64,000 nucleotides of DNA, taken from assembly GCF_002836595.1 (NCBI RefSeq), contig NZ_PJBB01000003.1, forward strand, positions 3,436,001 through 3,500,000. The letters run 5' to 3'. Each line of letters starts with the position of its first letter. Position 1 is the stretch's first letter. The stretch is from Tenacibaculum sp. Bg11-29 (GTDB lineage Bacteria; Bacteroidota; Bacteroidia; Flavobacteriales; Flavobacteriaceae). The position numbers were made by a program, and so were the translations under genes. Shown here in pieces: positions 1-6,849 of the stretch. Under the pieces are notes generated by a model. That model made no database searches, had not been told where the DNA came from, and saw only the letters and a list, made by a program, of their open reading frames with translations.

Positions 1-435
1 GAAGAAATTAAACCGATATTAAAAACGATTAAAGTTAATGATGCTAATACCGCTTATTATTCAAGTCCGTTACAACGTTGTAAACTCTTAGCTGAAAAAC
101 TTTCTGACACTATTATTTTTGATGATCGTTTAAAAGAACTCGATTTTGGTGATTGGGAGCTGCAAAAATGGGACGATATTAACAAACCTGAATTGGATGT
201 TTGGATGAATGATTTTGTAAACGTTACTGTTACTAATGGAGAGTCTTATATCGATTTACATACCAGAACTGTTCAGTTTTTAAACGAGCTTAAACCCCTG
301 AAAAAAAAGCAAGTTGTTATTGTTACCCATGCTGGTGTTATTAGAAGTTTGTGGGCATATATAAACAAAACACCTTTAGATAAGTCTTTCGATTTAAAAC
401 TAAATTACGGGGCTATCATAAAATTTACACTATAA
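1..435 (+). CDS. cobC: Alpha-ribazole phosphatase-like histidine phosphatase, 5' end outside window
   Basis: The frame is open from the first base, so the start codon and the RHG phosphohistidine motif lie upstream of the window. The visible 144 residues show the family signatures YSSPLQRC, LKELDFGDWE and THAGVIRSL, the last carrying the second catalytic histidine of the histidine phosphatase (phosphoglycerate mutase-like) superfamily. The LDFG-WE block is typical of CobC, which removes the phosphate from alpha-ribazole 5'-phosphate or adenosylcobalamin phosphate in the last steps of cobalamin assembly. The next gene starts 4 bases after the stop and encodes a BtuF-like binding protein, which supports a cobalamin role. 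Another small-molecule phosphatase of the same fold cannot be excluded without the N terminus. Confidence 0.8.
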   Translation, partial: EEIKPILKTIKVNDANTAYYSSPLQRCKLLAEKLSDTIIFDDRLKELDFGDWELQKWDDINKPELDVWMNDFVNVTVTNGESYIDLHTRTVQFLNELKPLKKKQVVIVTHAGVIRSLWAYINKTPLDKSFDLKLNYGAIIKFTL

Positions 436-439
436 AAAA

Positions 440-1558
440 ATGAAACATTTTATATTACTTATTATAATCTCTCTGTTTTTAATTCAATGTAAAAACAGTG
501 AAAATAAAAATATAACAACAATTGTTGATACCCTTAGCCCTATTAAATACGCAAAGGGTTTTGATATTATTACTAAAAATGGTGAGAAAAAATTAATCAT
601 CAAAAAAGTATTTCAAAACTCTAAAAAGCAATTTGAATTTACATTAACTAATAAAACGAACATTGCTAAAAACGAAATTAAAGTTCCTGTAAACGAATTG
701 GTTGTTACAAGTACCACACACATACCAATGTTAGAACTTTTAAATAGTGAAGATAAATTAGTTGGTTTTCCGCACACAAAATATATTTCATCTAAAAGAA
801 CCAGAAAAAGGATTGAAGAAAACAAAATAGTAGAACTTGGATCGGAACAAAGCATGAATACCGAAATTTTAATGGGTTTACAGCCCGAGTTAGTAATTGG
901 TTTTTCATTACACCCAAACAGCAAACTATACGAAAACATAAAAAAAGCTGCGATTCCTGTTATATTTAATGGTGATTGGCTAGAGGAAACGCCTTTAGGA
1001 AGAGCGGAATGGATTAAACTTTTTGGCGTACTTCTAAACAAAGAAAAAGAAGCTGATAGCATTTTTAAAAGTATTGAAAAAAACTATATAGAAGCTACTA
1101 AAATAGCTAAAAGCACTACAAAAAAACCTGCTACTGTTATATCTGGTAGTATGTTTAAAGATATTTGGAATGTACCTGCCGGTGAAAGTTTTATGGCTAC
1201 TTATTTAAAAGATGCTAACCTTAATTATTTATGGAAAGAAACAAAAGGAACTGGTAGCTTACAGTTAAGTTTCGAGAGTGTTTTAGATAAAGGAAAAAGC
1301 GCTGATTATTGGATTGGTTGCGGTTTGTACGAAACTAAAGAGCAATTAAAAAGTGCTAACAAACTTTATAAGGAGTTTGATGCTTTAAATAATGGGAACA
1401 TATATACTATGGGAACAAAAAAAGGAGCTACTGGCGGACTTTTATTTTTTGAATTGGCTCCTATTAGGCCCGATTTAGTATTAAAAGATTTTATTAAAAT
1501 TACACATCCTAAATTGTTACCAAATTATGAGTTAACCTTTTTTGAGAAGATGAAGTAG
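440..1558 (+). CDS. BtuF-like ABC transporter substrate-binding lipoprotein
   Basis: This 372-residue protein has a lipoprotein signal (hydrophobic stretch ending LIQCKN, Cys about residue 17), so it should be a lipid-anchored periplasmic protein. From about residue 85 it matches the periplasmic binding protein fold of the BtuF/FhuD class (PF01497): VTSTTHIPMLELL, an ELGSEQSMNTEILMGLQPELVI stretch in which a new site is linked to the claim of where the ligand binds, and GDWLEETPLGRAEWIKLFG. It starts 4 bases after the CobC-like gene, so the two are probably cotranscribed and the ligand is likely a corrinoid. No permease or ATPase gene follows. A siderophore-binding role is the main alternative. 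Confidence 0.8.
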   Translation: MKHFILLIIISLFLIQCKNSENKNITTIVDTLSPIKYAKGFDIITKNGEKKLIIKKVFQNSKKQFEFTLTNKTNIAKNEIKVPVNELVVTSTTHIPMLELLNSEDKLVGFPHTKYISSKRTRKRIEENKIVELGSEQSMNTEILMGLQPELVIGFSLHPNSKLYENIKKAAIPVIFNGDWLEETPLGRAEWIKLFGVLLNKEKEADSIFKSIEKNYIEATKIAKSTTKKPATVISGSMFKDIWNVPAGESFMATYLKDANLNYLWKETKGTGSLQLSFESVLDKGKSADYWIGCGLYETKEQLKSANKLYKEFDALNNGNIYTMGTKKGATGGLLFFELAPIRPDLVLKDFIKITHPKLLPNYELTFFEKMK

Positions 1559-1622
1559 TTTTAATCTAAGCGTATTTACTTTTCATTAATATTTAATATT
1601 CTTAAAATACATTGTTAATTAT

Positions 1623-2237
1623 ATGAAAAAAACACTCTTCTATCCAATAATATTAATAATAATTTTATGGAATTGCTCTGATAAAAAAGATTTAAAGCAA
1701 ACTGAATTTGTTATTGGAAACAATGAAAAAGTAGAATTTTTAAATGAAATATTATCTGATACCATAAATTTAAAATTATTATCAAGCCAGAAAATAATGA
1801 TTTCAGATTTTAACTTCCTTCCTAAATTACCACACTCTATTTTAAACGACAATGAATTTAAAAGGGTTAGTTATATTAAATATTTATCACATCATTTAAA
1901 GGAAAAAGACACTGTTTTTATAAAAAAACAAATAAAGCAAAATAAAACATTCGATTTAAAAATTTTATCAAAATATAATTACCAAATATTAAACACCTCT
2001 AAATTATTTAAAAATGGCGTTTCAGTTGATTCTTTATCAACTATTGCTTTAAATAAGCAGATATATACTAAGGAGTTATACAATGAACCATATATTCTAA
2101 TTGACAAACCTATTTTTAATAAAGAAATGAACAGAGTCTGTTTGAGTCTAAATAGACCAAATTCTGGAGAATACTTTGTTTTTATTAAAAAAAATAGAAA
2201 ATGGCAAAAGGAAGTTATTGCGCAATGGTCTGAATAA
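1623..2237 (+). CDS. Hypothetical lipoprotein with KPIFN-type C terminus
   Basis: A 204-residue protein with a short hydrophobic N terminus and a lipobox-like LWNCSD, so probably an anchored periplasmic lipoprotein. No domain is recognised. The C-terminal third (IDKPIFNKEMNRVCLSL, then FIKKNRKWQKE) resembles the C terminus of the lipoprotein at 62853-63431 (ISKPIFNE, YEYKNKKWSEKE), so the two belong to one poorly characterised family. The gap to the preceding gene is 64 bases, so it may be a separate transcript. Confidence 0.6.
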   Translation: MKKTLFYPIILIIILWNCSDKKDLKQTEFVIGNNEKVEFLNEILSDTINLKLLSSQKIMISDFNFLPKLPHSILNDNEFKRVSYIKYLSHHLKEKDTVFIKKQIKQNKTFDLKILSKYNYQILNTSKLFKNGVSVDSLSTIALNKQIYTKELYNEPYILIDKPIFNKEMNRVCLSLNRPNSGEYFVFIKKNRKWQKEVIAQWSE

Positions 2238-2353
2238 GCAAAAGGAAACCAATTAAAATATTTATATAACTATTCTTAAATATCAAAACTTTATTTAAGT
2301 AACACATTAATACTATTGTTTAAACCAACAACTATATTTAATATTATAATATT

Positions 2354-2392
2354 TTTGTACAGTTTTTTCTATACTATTAAAAACTGTACAAA
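2354..2392. repeat. Inverted repeat, possible terminator
   Basis: The arms TTTGTACAGTTTTT (2354-2367) and AAAAACTGTACAAA (2379-2392) are perfectly complementary around an 11-base loop, followed on the + strand by ATTTTCTT. It could end transcription from the lipoprotein gene upstream, although it lies 117 bases after that stop. Confidence 0.5.
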
Positions 2393-2518
2393 TTTTCTTA
2401 TTAATTATAAAGATGTTACAGATTGGTCTAAAAAGGTTTATCAATTTTAATATATTTAGTATCGATAAAGGCGCTCAAAATTTCCTTTTATACCAATCGC
2501 CTCTTAAAATCTTTTTTT

Positions 2519-2563
2519 TATGTGTAGAATTAAACGTCTATTAAACGTTTAATTCTACACATA
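2519..2563. repeat. 19-bp perfect inverted repeat
   Basis: The arms TATGTGTAGAATTAAACGT (2519-2537) and its complement (ending 2563) flank a short loop. On the + strand the T-run lies before the hairpin and on the - strand an A-run follows it, so it lacks a terminator tail on either strand. Its function is unknown. Confidence 0.6.
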
Positions 2564-2710
2564 TCCTATTTATCTCTAAAACATTTACTTGCTTCCCCCC
2601 TCCCCTTTAAAACAAAGAGTTGCAAACATTATTTTGCATGTTTAAAATTCAGTAATTATTATCATAAACTCTATCAAATTTCATTAAATTTGTTTTAAAA
2701 CATAATAGAA

Positions 2711-2745
2711 ATATATGTACTGGTACATATATCCCGTTGTTGGCA
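2711..2745 (+). repeat. Right half of an attC-like repeat, left border of the array
   Basis: A near-perfect palindrome ATATATGTAC-TG-GTACATATAT (2711-2732) is followed by CCCGTTGTTGGCAAAC. The ending matches the right ends of the complete repeats at 3631-3766 and 16103-16234 (GTTAGCA, GTTGGCA). No matching left half is seen upstream. The following gene starts 6 bases later, as expected for a cassette boundary. Confidence 0.5.
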
Positions 2746-2750
2746 AACAT

Positions 2751-3623
2751 ATGACGAAAGACATTCTCTACATATTAATTAGCCTTTTGATTTTAAGTTG
2801 TTCATCGCAAAAAAACACACAAGGAAAATCTTATACTGAAAAGGAATTAGAAAAATCTATTCTTGTTGGAGATTTTCTATTTGTTGGAAAAACAGATAAT
2901 GACTCAATACCTAAAAAGAAAGTTATTAAAAAAGATGAACCTAAATTTAACCCGAATATTAATAAAGATTCTTTATTTAAAATTGTTATAAAAAAAGTTC
3001 ATCCAACTAAAGTAGAAGGATTAACAAAAGCATTTAATGAAGGAAACAATCAAGAAAGGGAATTTTTATTGATGATACTTTCTATGAATAAAAGTAGTAA
3101 AGAAGAACAAATAAACAACCTAAAAGCAAACGAGAGTAATATAAAAACACTTATCAAAGAATATTCTGTATTAGTTCCCGATAGCCTTATTGTCTATATT
3201 GAGTTTAATCCGAAAGATATTGTTTTCAATACAGACAAAAGTATAGACTTACGAATTTACTCAAATCGGAAAAACAAAAATGGCGGAATTGACCAAAAAT
3301 TCAGAGAATCAAATTTACCGTATAATTCAGAAGTTTTATTGGAACAAATAAACACTTTGGGCTGGAATAAAAAGACTTTAATGAATATTAAAAATTTACT
3401 TGACAATGCTAATTGTAACTCAATTAAAAACGGAAATATAACTACAGTTGGTTTTGCAAGAAGCGGAATGGGAAAATATTCATATAAGTTCTTTAAAAAC
3501 GATTTGAGTAAAGAAGAACAATCTGAATATAATGATGGTTGTTTATATGTTTATTATGAGAGAAATATTGTTTTAGAATTTGGAGGTGGTGCAATTGGAC
3601 AACAATGTTTTGAAAAAGAATAA
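2751..3623 (+). CDS. Hypothetical lipoprotein, cassette-like gene
   Basis: The frame is open from 2715, but the ATG at 2751 is chosen because it begins a clear lipoprotein signal (MTKDILYILISLLILSCSSQ); the upstream extension would be coded by the repeat itself. The product has 290 residues, is charged and Lys-rich in its middle, and has a conserved-looking C terminus with GFARSGMGKYSY, two YDGC/YYER-like segments and a Gly-rich LEFGGGAIGQQC end. No known domain is recognised. The gene is closely flanked by attC-like repeats on both sides (ends 2745, begins 3631), so it forms a single-gene cassette unit. Confidence 0.65.
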   Translation: MTKDILYILISLLILSCSSQKNTQGKSYTEKELEKSILVGDFLFVGKTDNDSIPKKKVIKKDEPKFNPNINKDSLFKIVIKKVHPTKVEGLTKAFNEGNNQEREFLLMILSMNKSSKEEQINNLKANESNIKTLIKEYSVLVPDSLIVYIEFNPKDIVFNTDKSIDLRIYSNRKNKNGGIDQKFRESNLPYNSEVLLEQINTLGWNKKTLMNIKNLLDNANCNSIKNGNITTVGFARSGMGKYSYKFFKNDLSKEEQSEYNDGCLYVYYERNIVLEFGGGAIGQQCFEKE

Positions 3624-3630
3624 AATACGA

Positions 3631-3766
3631 TTTGCTAACACCGTGTATAATTAATGGCTAGTTATCGCCTATTTATGAAAACCCTCGCGGATTTTCTATT
3701 CAGTTTTTATTTACTAAATTATGTGTTTGAAAACGCCACTAATCATACACAACAACGTTAGCAAAT
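3631..3766 (+). repeat. attC-like cassette repeat, complete
   Basis: The left end TTTGCTAAC-ACC-GTGTAT (3631-3648) is mirrored by the right end ATACAC-AACAAC-GTTAGCAAA (to 3766). The outer 9-bp arms are perfectly complementary, the inner GTGTAT/ATACAC arms are perfectly complementary, and the right spacer is 3 bases longer than the left, as in integron attC sites with two pairs of boxes. The arms extend inward through AATTAATGGC and GCCACTAATC. A central hairpin is AAAACCCT-CGC-GG-ATTTTC. It begins 8 bases after the upstream stop codon. Whether any recombinase uses it is inference. Confidence 0.75.
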
Positions 3767-3829
3767 ATTAAAATCAACATTTCGGTAACATTAATAAACA
3801 TTGCCAGACTTATAGGAAAACAATAATAT

Positions 3830-4885
3830 ATGAAGATAATCTTTAGTGTAATAATTTTATTAATATCAGATCAACTTGCGTTTGGGCAATCCCGAGAGAA
3901 AAAAATTGATTCAATTTGTCAGGCTATCCATAATAAAAATCCAAAAGTCGGAATGAGTTTAGGGTTTATAGACAATGGAAAGGAGTATTTCTTCAATTAT
4001 GGAAGAATCAGTCAGGAAGGTGATTTCAAAGTGGACGAAAATACAGTTTATGAAATCGGTTCTATTACAAAATTGTTGACTGCTAACTTAGTAGCACAAG
4101 CCCAAGGCGAAGGGAAATTGAAAATTGACGACTTTATAGGTAACTACTTACCGAAAGAATACATATTGTCCGAAAAAATAAAAGGTAAACTTAAAATTTC
4201 CGATTTAGCTTCCCATCAATCAGGTCTGCCGGATTTTGATTTTGGTAAACTTATAAAATTGAATCCTAAACAGCCTTTAGACATAAGCAAAGAGGCTATT
4301 CATTTCATCGTCAACGACAGTACGAAATTATCAAATTATGGTAATTATAGATACTCAAATATAAGCTATGTTTTAATGGGCATTATGTTAGAAAATATCT
4401 ACTCAAAAAGTTTTGACAAATTGGTAAAGGAAAAAATACTTGTTCCTTCAAAAATGAATAATACTTTGACAACGGATTTCAATGTTAAGAACAAAGTTGT
4501 TGGACACGATATAAATGGAGTACAGCAAGATTATTTTGTTTGGAATTCATTATTTGCACCAGCAGGTTTGCTAAAGTCGAACACATTTGATATGACAAAA
4601 TTGTTAAAAACACTTTTGTCAAATAAAGGAAAAATTGGAAAAGCAACTTCAGTAACAGAAAAAACGTTCTATAAAAACACCCAAATGGAAATAGGTTTCG
4701 GACAAGAAATAGAACGAAACGGAAATGACACTTTCTTTTATAAAGCAGGTGACACGTTTTCTTGTTCCTCGATTTTTGCTTACGACAAGAAATCAAATTG
4801 GGGAATAGTGATAATGATAAACCACAAAAATTCCGATTTGATAAGAGAGTTAATTAATACGATTTATGAACAAGCATTAGAATAA
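3830..4885 (+). CDS. Serine hydrolase of the class C beta-lactamase family
   Basis: A 351-residue secreted protein with a cleavable signal (hydrophobic to about residue 18, ending FGQ). The penicillin-binding/beta-lactamase transpeptidase-like fold (PF00144) is shown by SITK (catalytic Ser and Lys, about residue 78), the tyrosine motif YSN in RYSNISYVLMG (about residue 184) and a KAG box near residue 304 where KTG or HTG is usual. These enzymes include esterases and D-amino peptidases; true beta-lactamase activity is only one possibility. It sits alone between an attC-like repeat and a half repeat disrupted by an IS110 relic. Confidence 0.85.
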   Translation: MKIIFSVIILLISDQLAFGQSREKKIDSICQAIHNKNPKVGMSLGFIDNGKEYFFNYGRISQEGDFKVDENTVYEIGSITKLLTANLVAQAQGEGKLKIDDFIGNYLPKEYILSEKIKGKLKISDLASHQSGLPDFDFGKLIKLNPKQPLDISKEAIHFIVNDSTKLSNYGNYRYSNISYVLMGIMLENIYSKSFDKLVKEKILVPSKMNNTLTTDFNVKNKVVGHDINGVQQDYFVWNSLFAPAGLLKSNTFDMTKLLKTLLSNKGKIGKATSVTEKTFYKNTQMEIGFGQEIERNGNDTFFYKAGDTFSCSSIFAYDKKSNWGIVIMINHKNSDLIRELINTIYEQALE

Positions 4886-4889
4886 AAAA

Positions 4890-4900
4890 CATTTGCTAAC
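4890..4900 (+). repeat. attC-like left half site interrupted by IS110 relic
   Basis: CATTTGCTAAC directly follows the serine hydrolase gene and matches the left ends of the complete repeats. Instead of the GTGTAT arm, the next base begins the IS110-derived repeat (AAAGAACTGAGG). No right half follows immediately. Confidence 0.55.
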
Positions 4901-5329
4901 AAAGAACTGAGGTAGAAAACAAATCTTTTCTTCATTAATTTTATGCAATATTATTCTAGATTCAAAATGCTACTACTTGGTATTTTGAGCTTTTATTTTT
5001 TTAATAAACACTACTTATTTTGACAAAACGGAAACATATTTTTCATCATAAGGCAAACCTGATTTTTCGATTGTAAAACTTTGTTTTATTAGCTTATTTG
5101 AAGCTGCTATTAAGGCTAGTTTTTTACTCTTTCCTTTGTTTACAATACGCTCATAAATATCTCTACATGCTTTATTATGTTTGCATGCATTAAAGGAACA
5201 TAAAAACAAGAGATTTCGTAACTTTTTATTACCAATACTTCTCCATATACATTAACCTTAATTCTCTCTTTTATTCTTTCTGATTTATAACTCTTAAATT
5301 TAATCTTTTTATTAAATTGCTAACTTAAG
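4901..5329 (-). mobile_element. IS110-family relic, copy 1
   Basis: About 430 bases are repeated at 35126-35548 with roughly 85% identity by eye. The repeat holds the coding region for the C terminus of an IS110-family transposase on the - strand (5015 to about 5285) plus about 110 noncoding bases that include a stem-loop (TCAAAAT/ATTTTGA near 4963-4990). The 5' two thirds of the transposase are missing, so this is a fragment. IS110-family elements often insert at structured targets, and the IS1111-attC group is known to target integron attC sites; here the fragment abuts an attC-like half site. Confidence 0.7.
5015..5285 (-). pseudogene. IS110-family transposase, C-terminal fragment
   Basis: The last 64 codons (5015-5209) read through ACKHNKACRDIYERIVNKG and KKLALIAASNKLIKQ, ending YDEKYVSVLSK. 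This is the characteristic C terminus of the IS110/IS902 transposase (transposase_20-type region). Further upstream, the frame carrying IGNKKLRNLLFLC continues without its own start and needs a frameshift near 5245 to join an IKVNVYG segment. The DEDD catalytic domain is absent. Confidence 0.75.
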
Positions 5330-5516
5330 ATGTATAAAAAACATAGGGCTTTTGTTTTAACTCCAAAGTTCTGTGTTTTTTTTATGAAGTCCACCAAATA
5401 TAAAATTTGACACTTTCAATAAAAAGATAAATACAAAATATTATATTTGGCTAAGTGCCAAACCTGAAACGTAGTGCTTATCACCTGCCCTATGTTTCTT
5501 ATAATAAACGTTGTAC
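5318..5516 (+). repeat. Divergent attC-like repeat
   Basis: It starts TTGCTAAC (5318-5324) and continues to ACATAGGGC (5341-5349); the right side mirrors this with GCCCTATGT (5485-5493) and ends near CGTTGTAC (5508-5515). The AACATAGGGC arms are perfectly complementary, and the spacing of the outer boxes matches the complete repeats. At about 195 bp it is longer than the other copies. It lies between the IS110 relic and the AraC gene at 5610. Confidence 0.5.
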
Positions 5517-5609
5517 AGTATAAAAAAACAGTCCTCAACACAAACTTTATACATTAGAAAACTATGCAAATGAACGTTTCAAACATTGAAAAAAACTAAA
5601 TTTTAATTA

Positions 5610-6740
5610 ATGGATTTAATTTTAGATTTCTTTTTGGTGGGTGGCATCGTAATTATTGCAATAATTTTATTGCGACTATTAAGAATTAAATCTAAAGAAC
5701 TACCTCAAAAAGTATTAATACTACTTTTTTTACTTCTGTTATTTGTAGCTATATACTTTTATGCTTTGTTACATAATATAAATTGGTTAATAAAACTCTG
5801 TTTTTTTCCAAATGATATAACAAAAATTACTTTAGGTCCTTTATTATTTCTATATGTAAAGTCTTTGTTTTTAAAAGAAGATAATTTGGTTAGGAATATG
5901 CTACCACAATTTATTCCTACTTTATTGTTTGCTTTCGGTATTACAATTCCAACGCTTCTATATACGAGTTTTAAAATTGATGTCTTTTCGTATGCATTAA
6001 AAGATTTTATATTCATTTTTTTTAGAATTGAAAGTTTCTATTTCATCCTATATTTGATTATTTCATTACAATTGTTATCAAAATATCAAAAATTAACCAA
6101 ATACAAATATTCGAACTTGACGAAGTTTGATTTTAATTGGATAAAGATTATGCTTTTGTCCACATTGGGTATTATAAGTGTTGATTTAATCCTTAAAACA
6201 TATGAGTCCTTTTTTGGTAATTTTCAATGGAATATCGACAATATTTCTGTATTAGCTATGATTGTTTTAGTTTCATATTTGGCATATTATGGTGTAAATC
6301 AATCTAAAGTATTATTACCAACCTTTTTGTTAGATAATGAAATTGAACCTGAAATTAATAAGAAAAAAAAGAAGACATTATCTTCTGATAAAAAAGAAGC
6401 GTTTGAAAATTTGAAAAACAAACTTGAACTTATTATAAAAACTGAACAGCCATATTTGGATGAAGATTTGACATTAGGAAAATTAGCAGAACAACTTTCT
6501 ACAACAGACAAAAAACTGTCCACAATGTTAAATCAATACTTGAACACTACATTTTATGATTTAATAAATAAGTATCGTGTAGAAGCTGTAAAAGTCAAGA
6601 TAAACTTGGATAGCTATAAAAATTATAACCTATTTGGAATTGCGTCCGAATGCGGTTTTAAATCAAGAACCAGTTTCAATAGAATTTTTAAAAAAGAAAC
6701 TGGACTCTCACCTTCTGACTTCAAAAAAAGTATTTCTTAA
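5610..6740 (+). CDS. AraC-family regulator with membrane-embedded N terminus
   Basis: The 376-residue protein has six to seven hydrophobic helices in its first 230 residues and a C-terminal AraC/XylS DNA-binding domain from about residue 275, with two helix-turn-helix units (TLGKLAEQLSTTDKKLS and FGIASECGFKSRTSFNRIFK, then TGLSPSDFKK). This architecture is common in Bacteroidetes, where the membrane part is thought to sense a signal. The TonB receptor gene begins 110 bases downstream in the same direction, so it is probably the local regulator of that uptake module. Confidence 0.88.
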   Translation: MDLILDFFLVGGIVIIAIILLRLLRIKSKELPQKVLILLFLLLLFVAIYFYALLHNINWLIKLCFFPNDITKITLGPLLFLYVKSLFLKEDNLVRNMLPQFIPTLLFAFGITIPTLLYTSFKIDVFSYALKDFIFIFFRIESFYFILYLIISLQLLSKYQKLTKYKYSNLTKFDFNWIKIMLLSTLGIISVDLILKTYESFFGNFQWNIDNISVLAMIVLVSYLAYYGVNQSKVLLPTFLLDNEIEPEINKKKKKTLSSDKKEAFENLKNKLELIIKTEQPYLDEDLTLGKLAEQLSTTDKKLSTMLNQYLNTTFYDLINKYRVEAVKVKINLDSYKNYNLFGIASECGFKSRTSFNRIFKKETGLSPSDFKKSIS

Positions 6741-6849
6741 AGTTATTCAATGTTTTTTTTAACATATAATAACGCACCAATGCTTCTATTGGTCAATCTA
6801 AATCATTATAAATTTATTGATTTGTGGTCAAATTCTAAATTTATTAAAA

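Larger units (their letters stand above)
2238..2735. other. Long AT-rich intergenic region with two inverted repeats
   Basis: No coding sequence can be supported here. The region holds a 14-bp inverted repeat at 2354-2392 and a 19-bp inverted repeat at 2519-2563, plus a homopyrimidine stretch near 2596-2610. It marks the change from the cobalamin-type genes to the accessory array. Confidence 0.6.

Noticed and set aside
613..1062. Antisense open frame inside the BtuF-like gene
   Set aside because: It is a shadow of the well-supported + strand gene.
2519..2563. Rho-independent terminator
   Set aside because: The stem is strong, but the tract after it is not T-rich on either strand (the T-run lies before it on the + strand).
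5339..5400. Regulatory RNA at the start of the divergent repeat
   Set aside because: The pairing with 5485-5493 explains the structure as part of the attC-like repeat; there is no sign of a riboswitch core.
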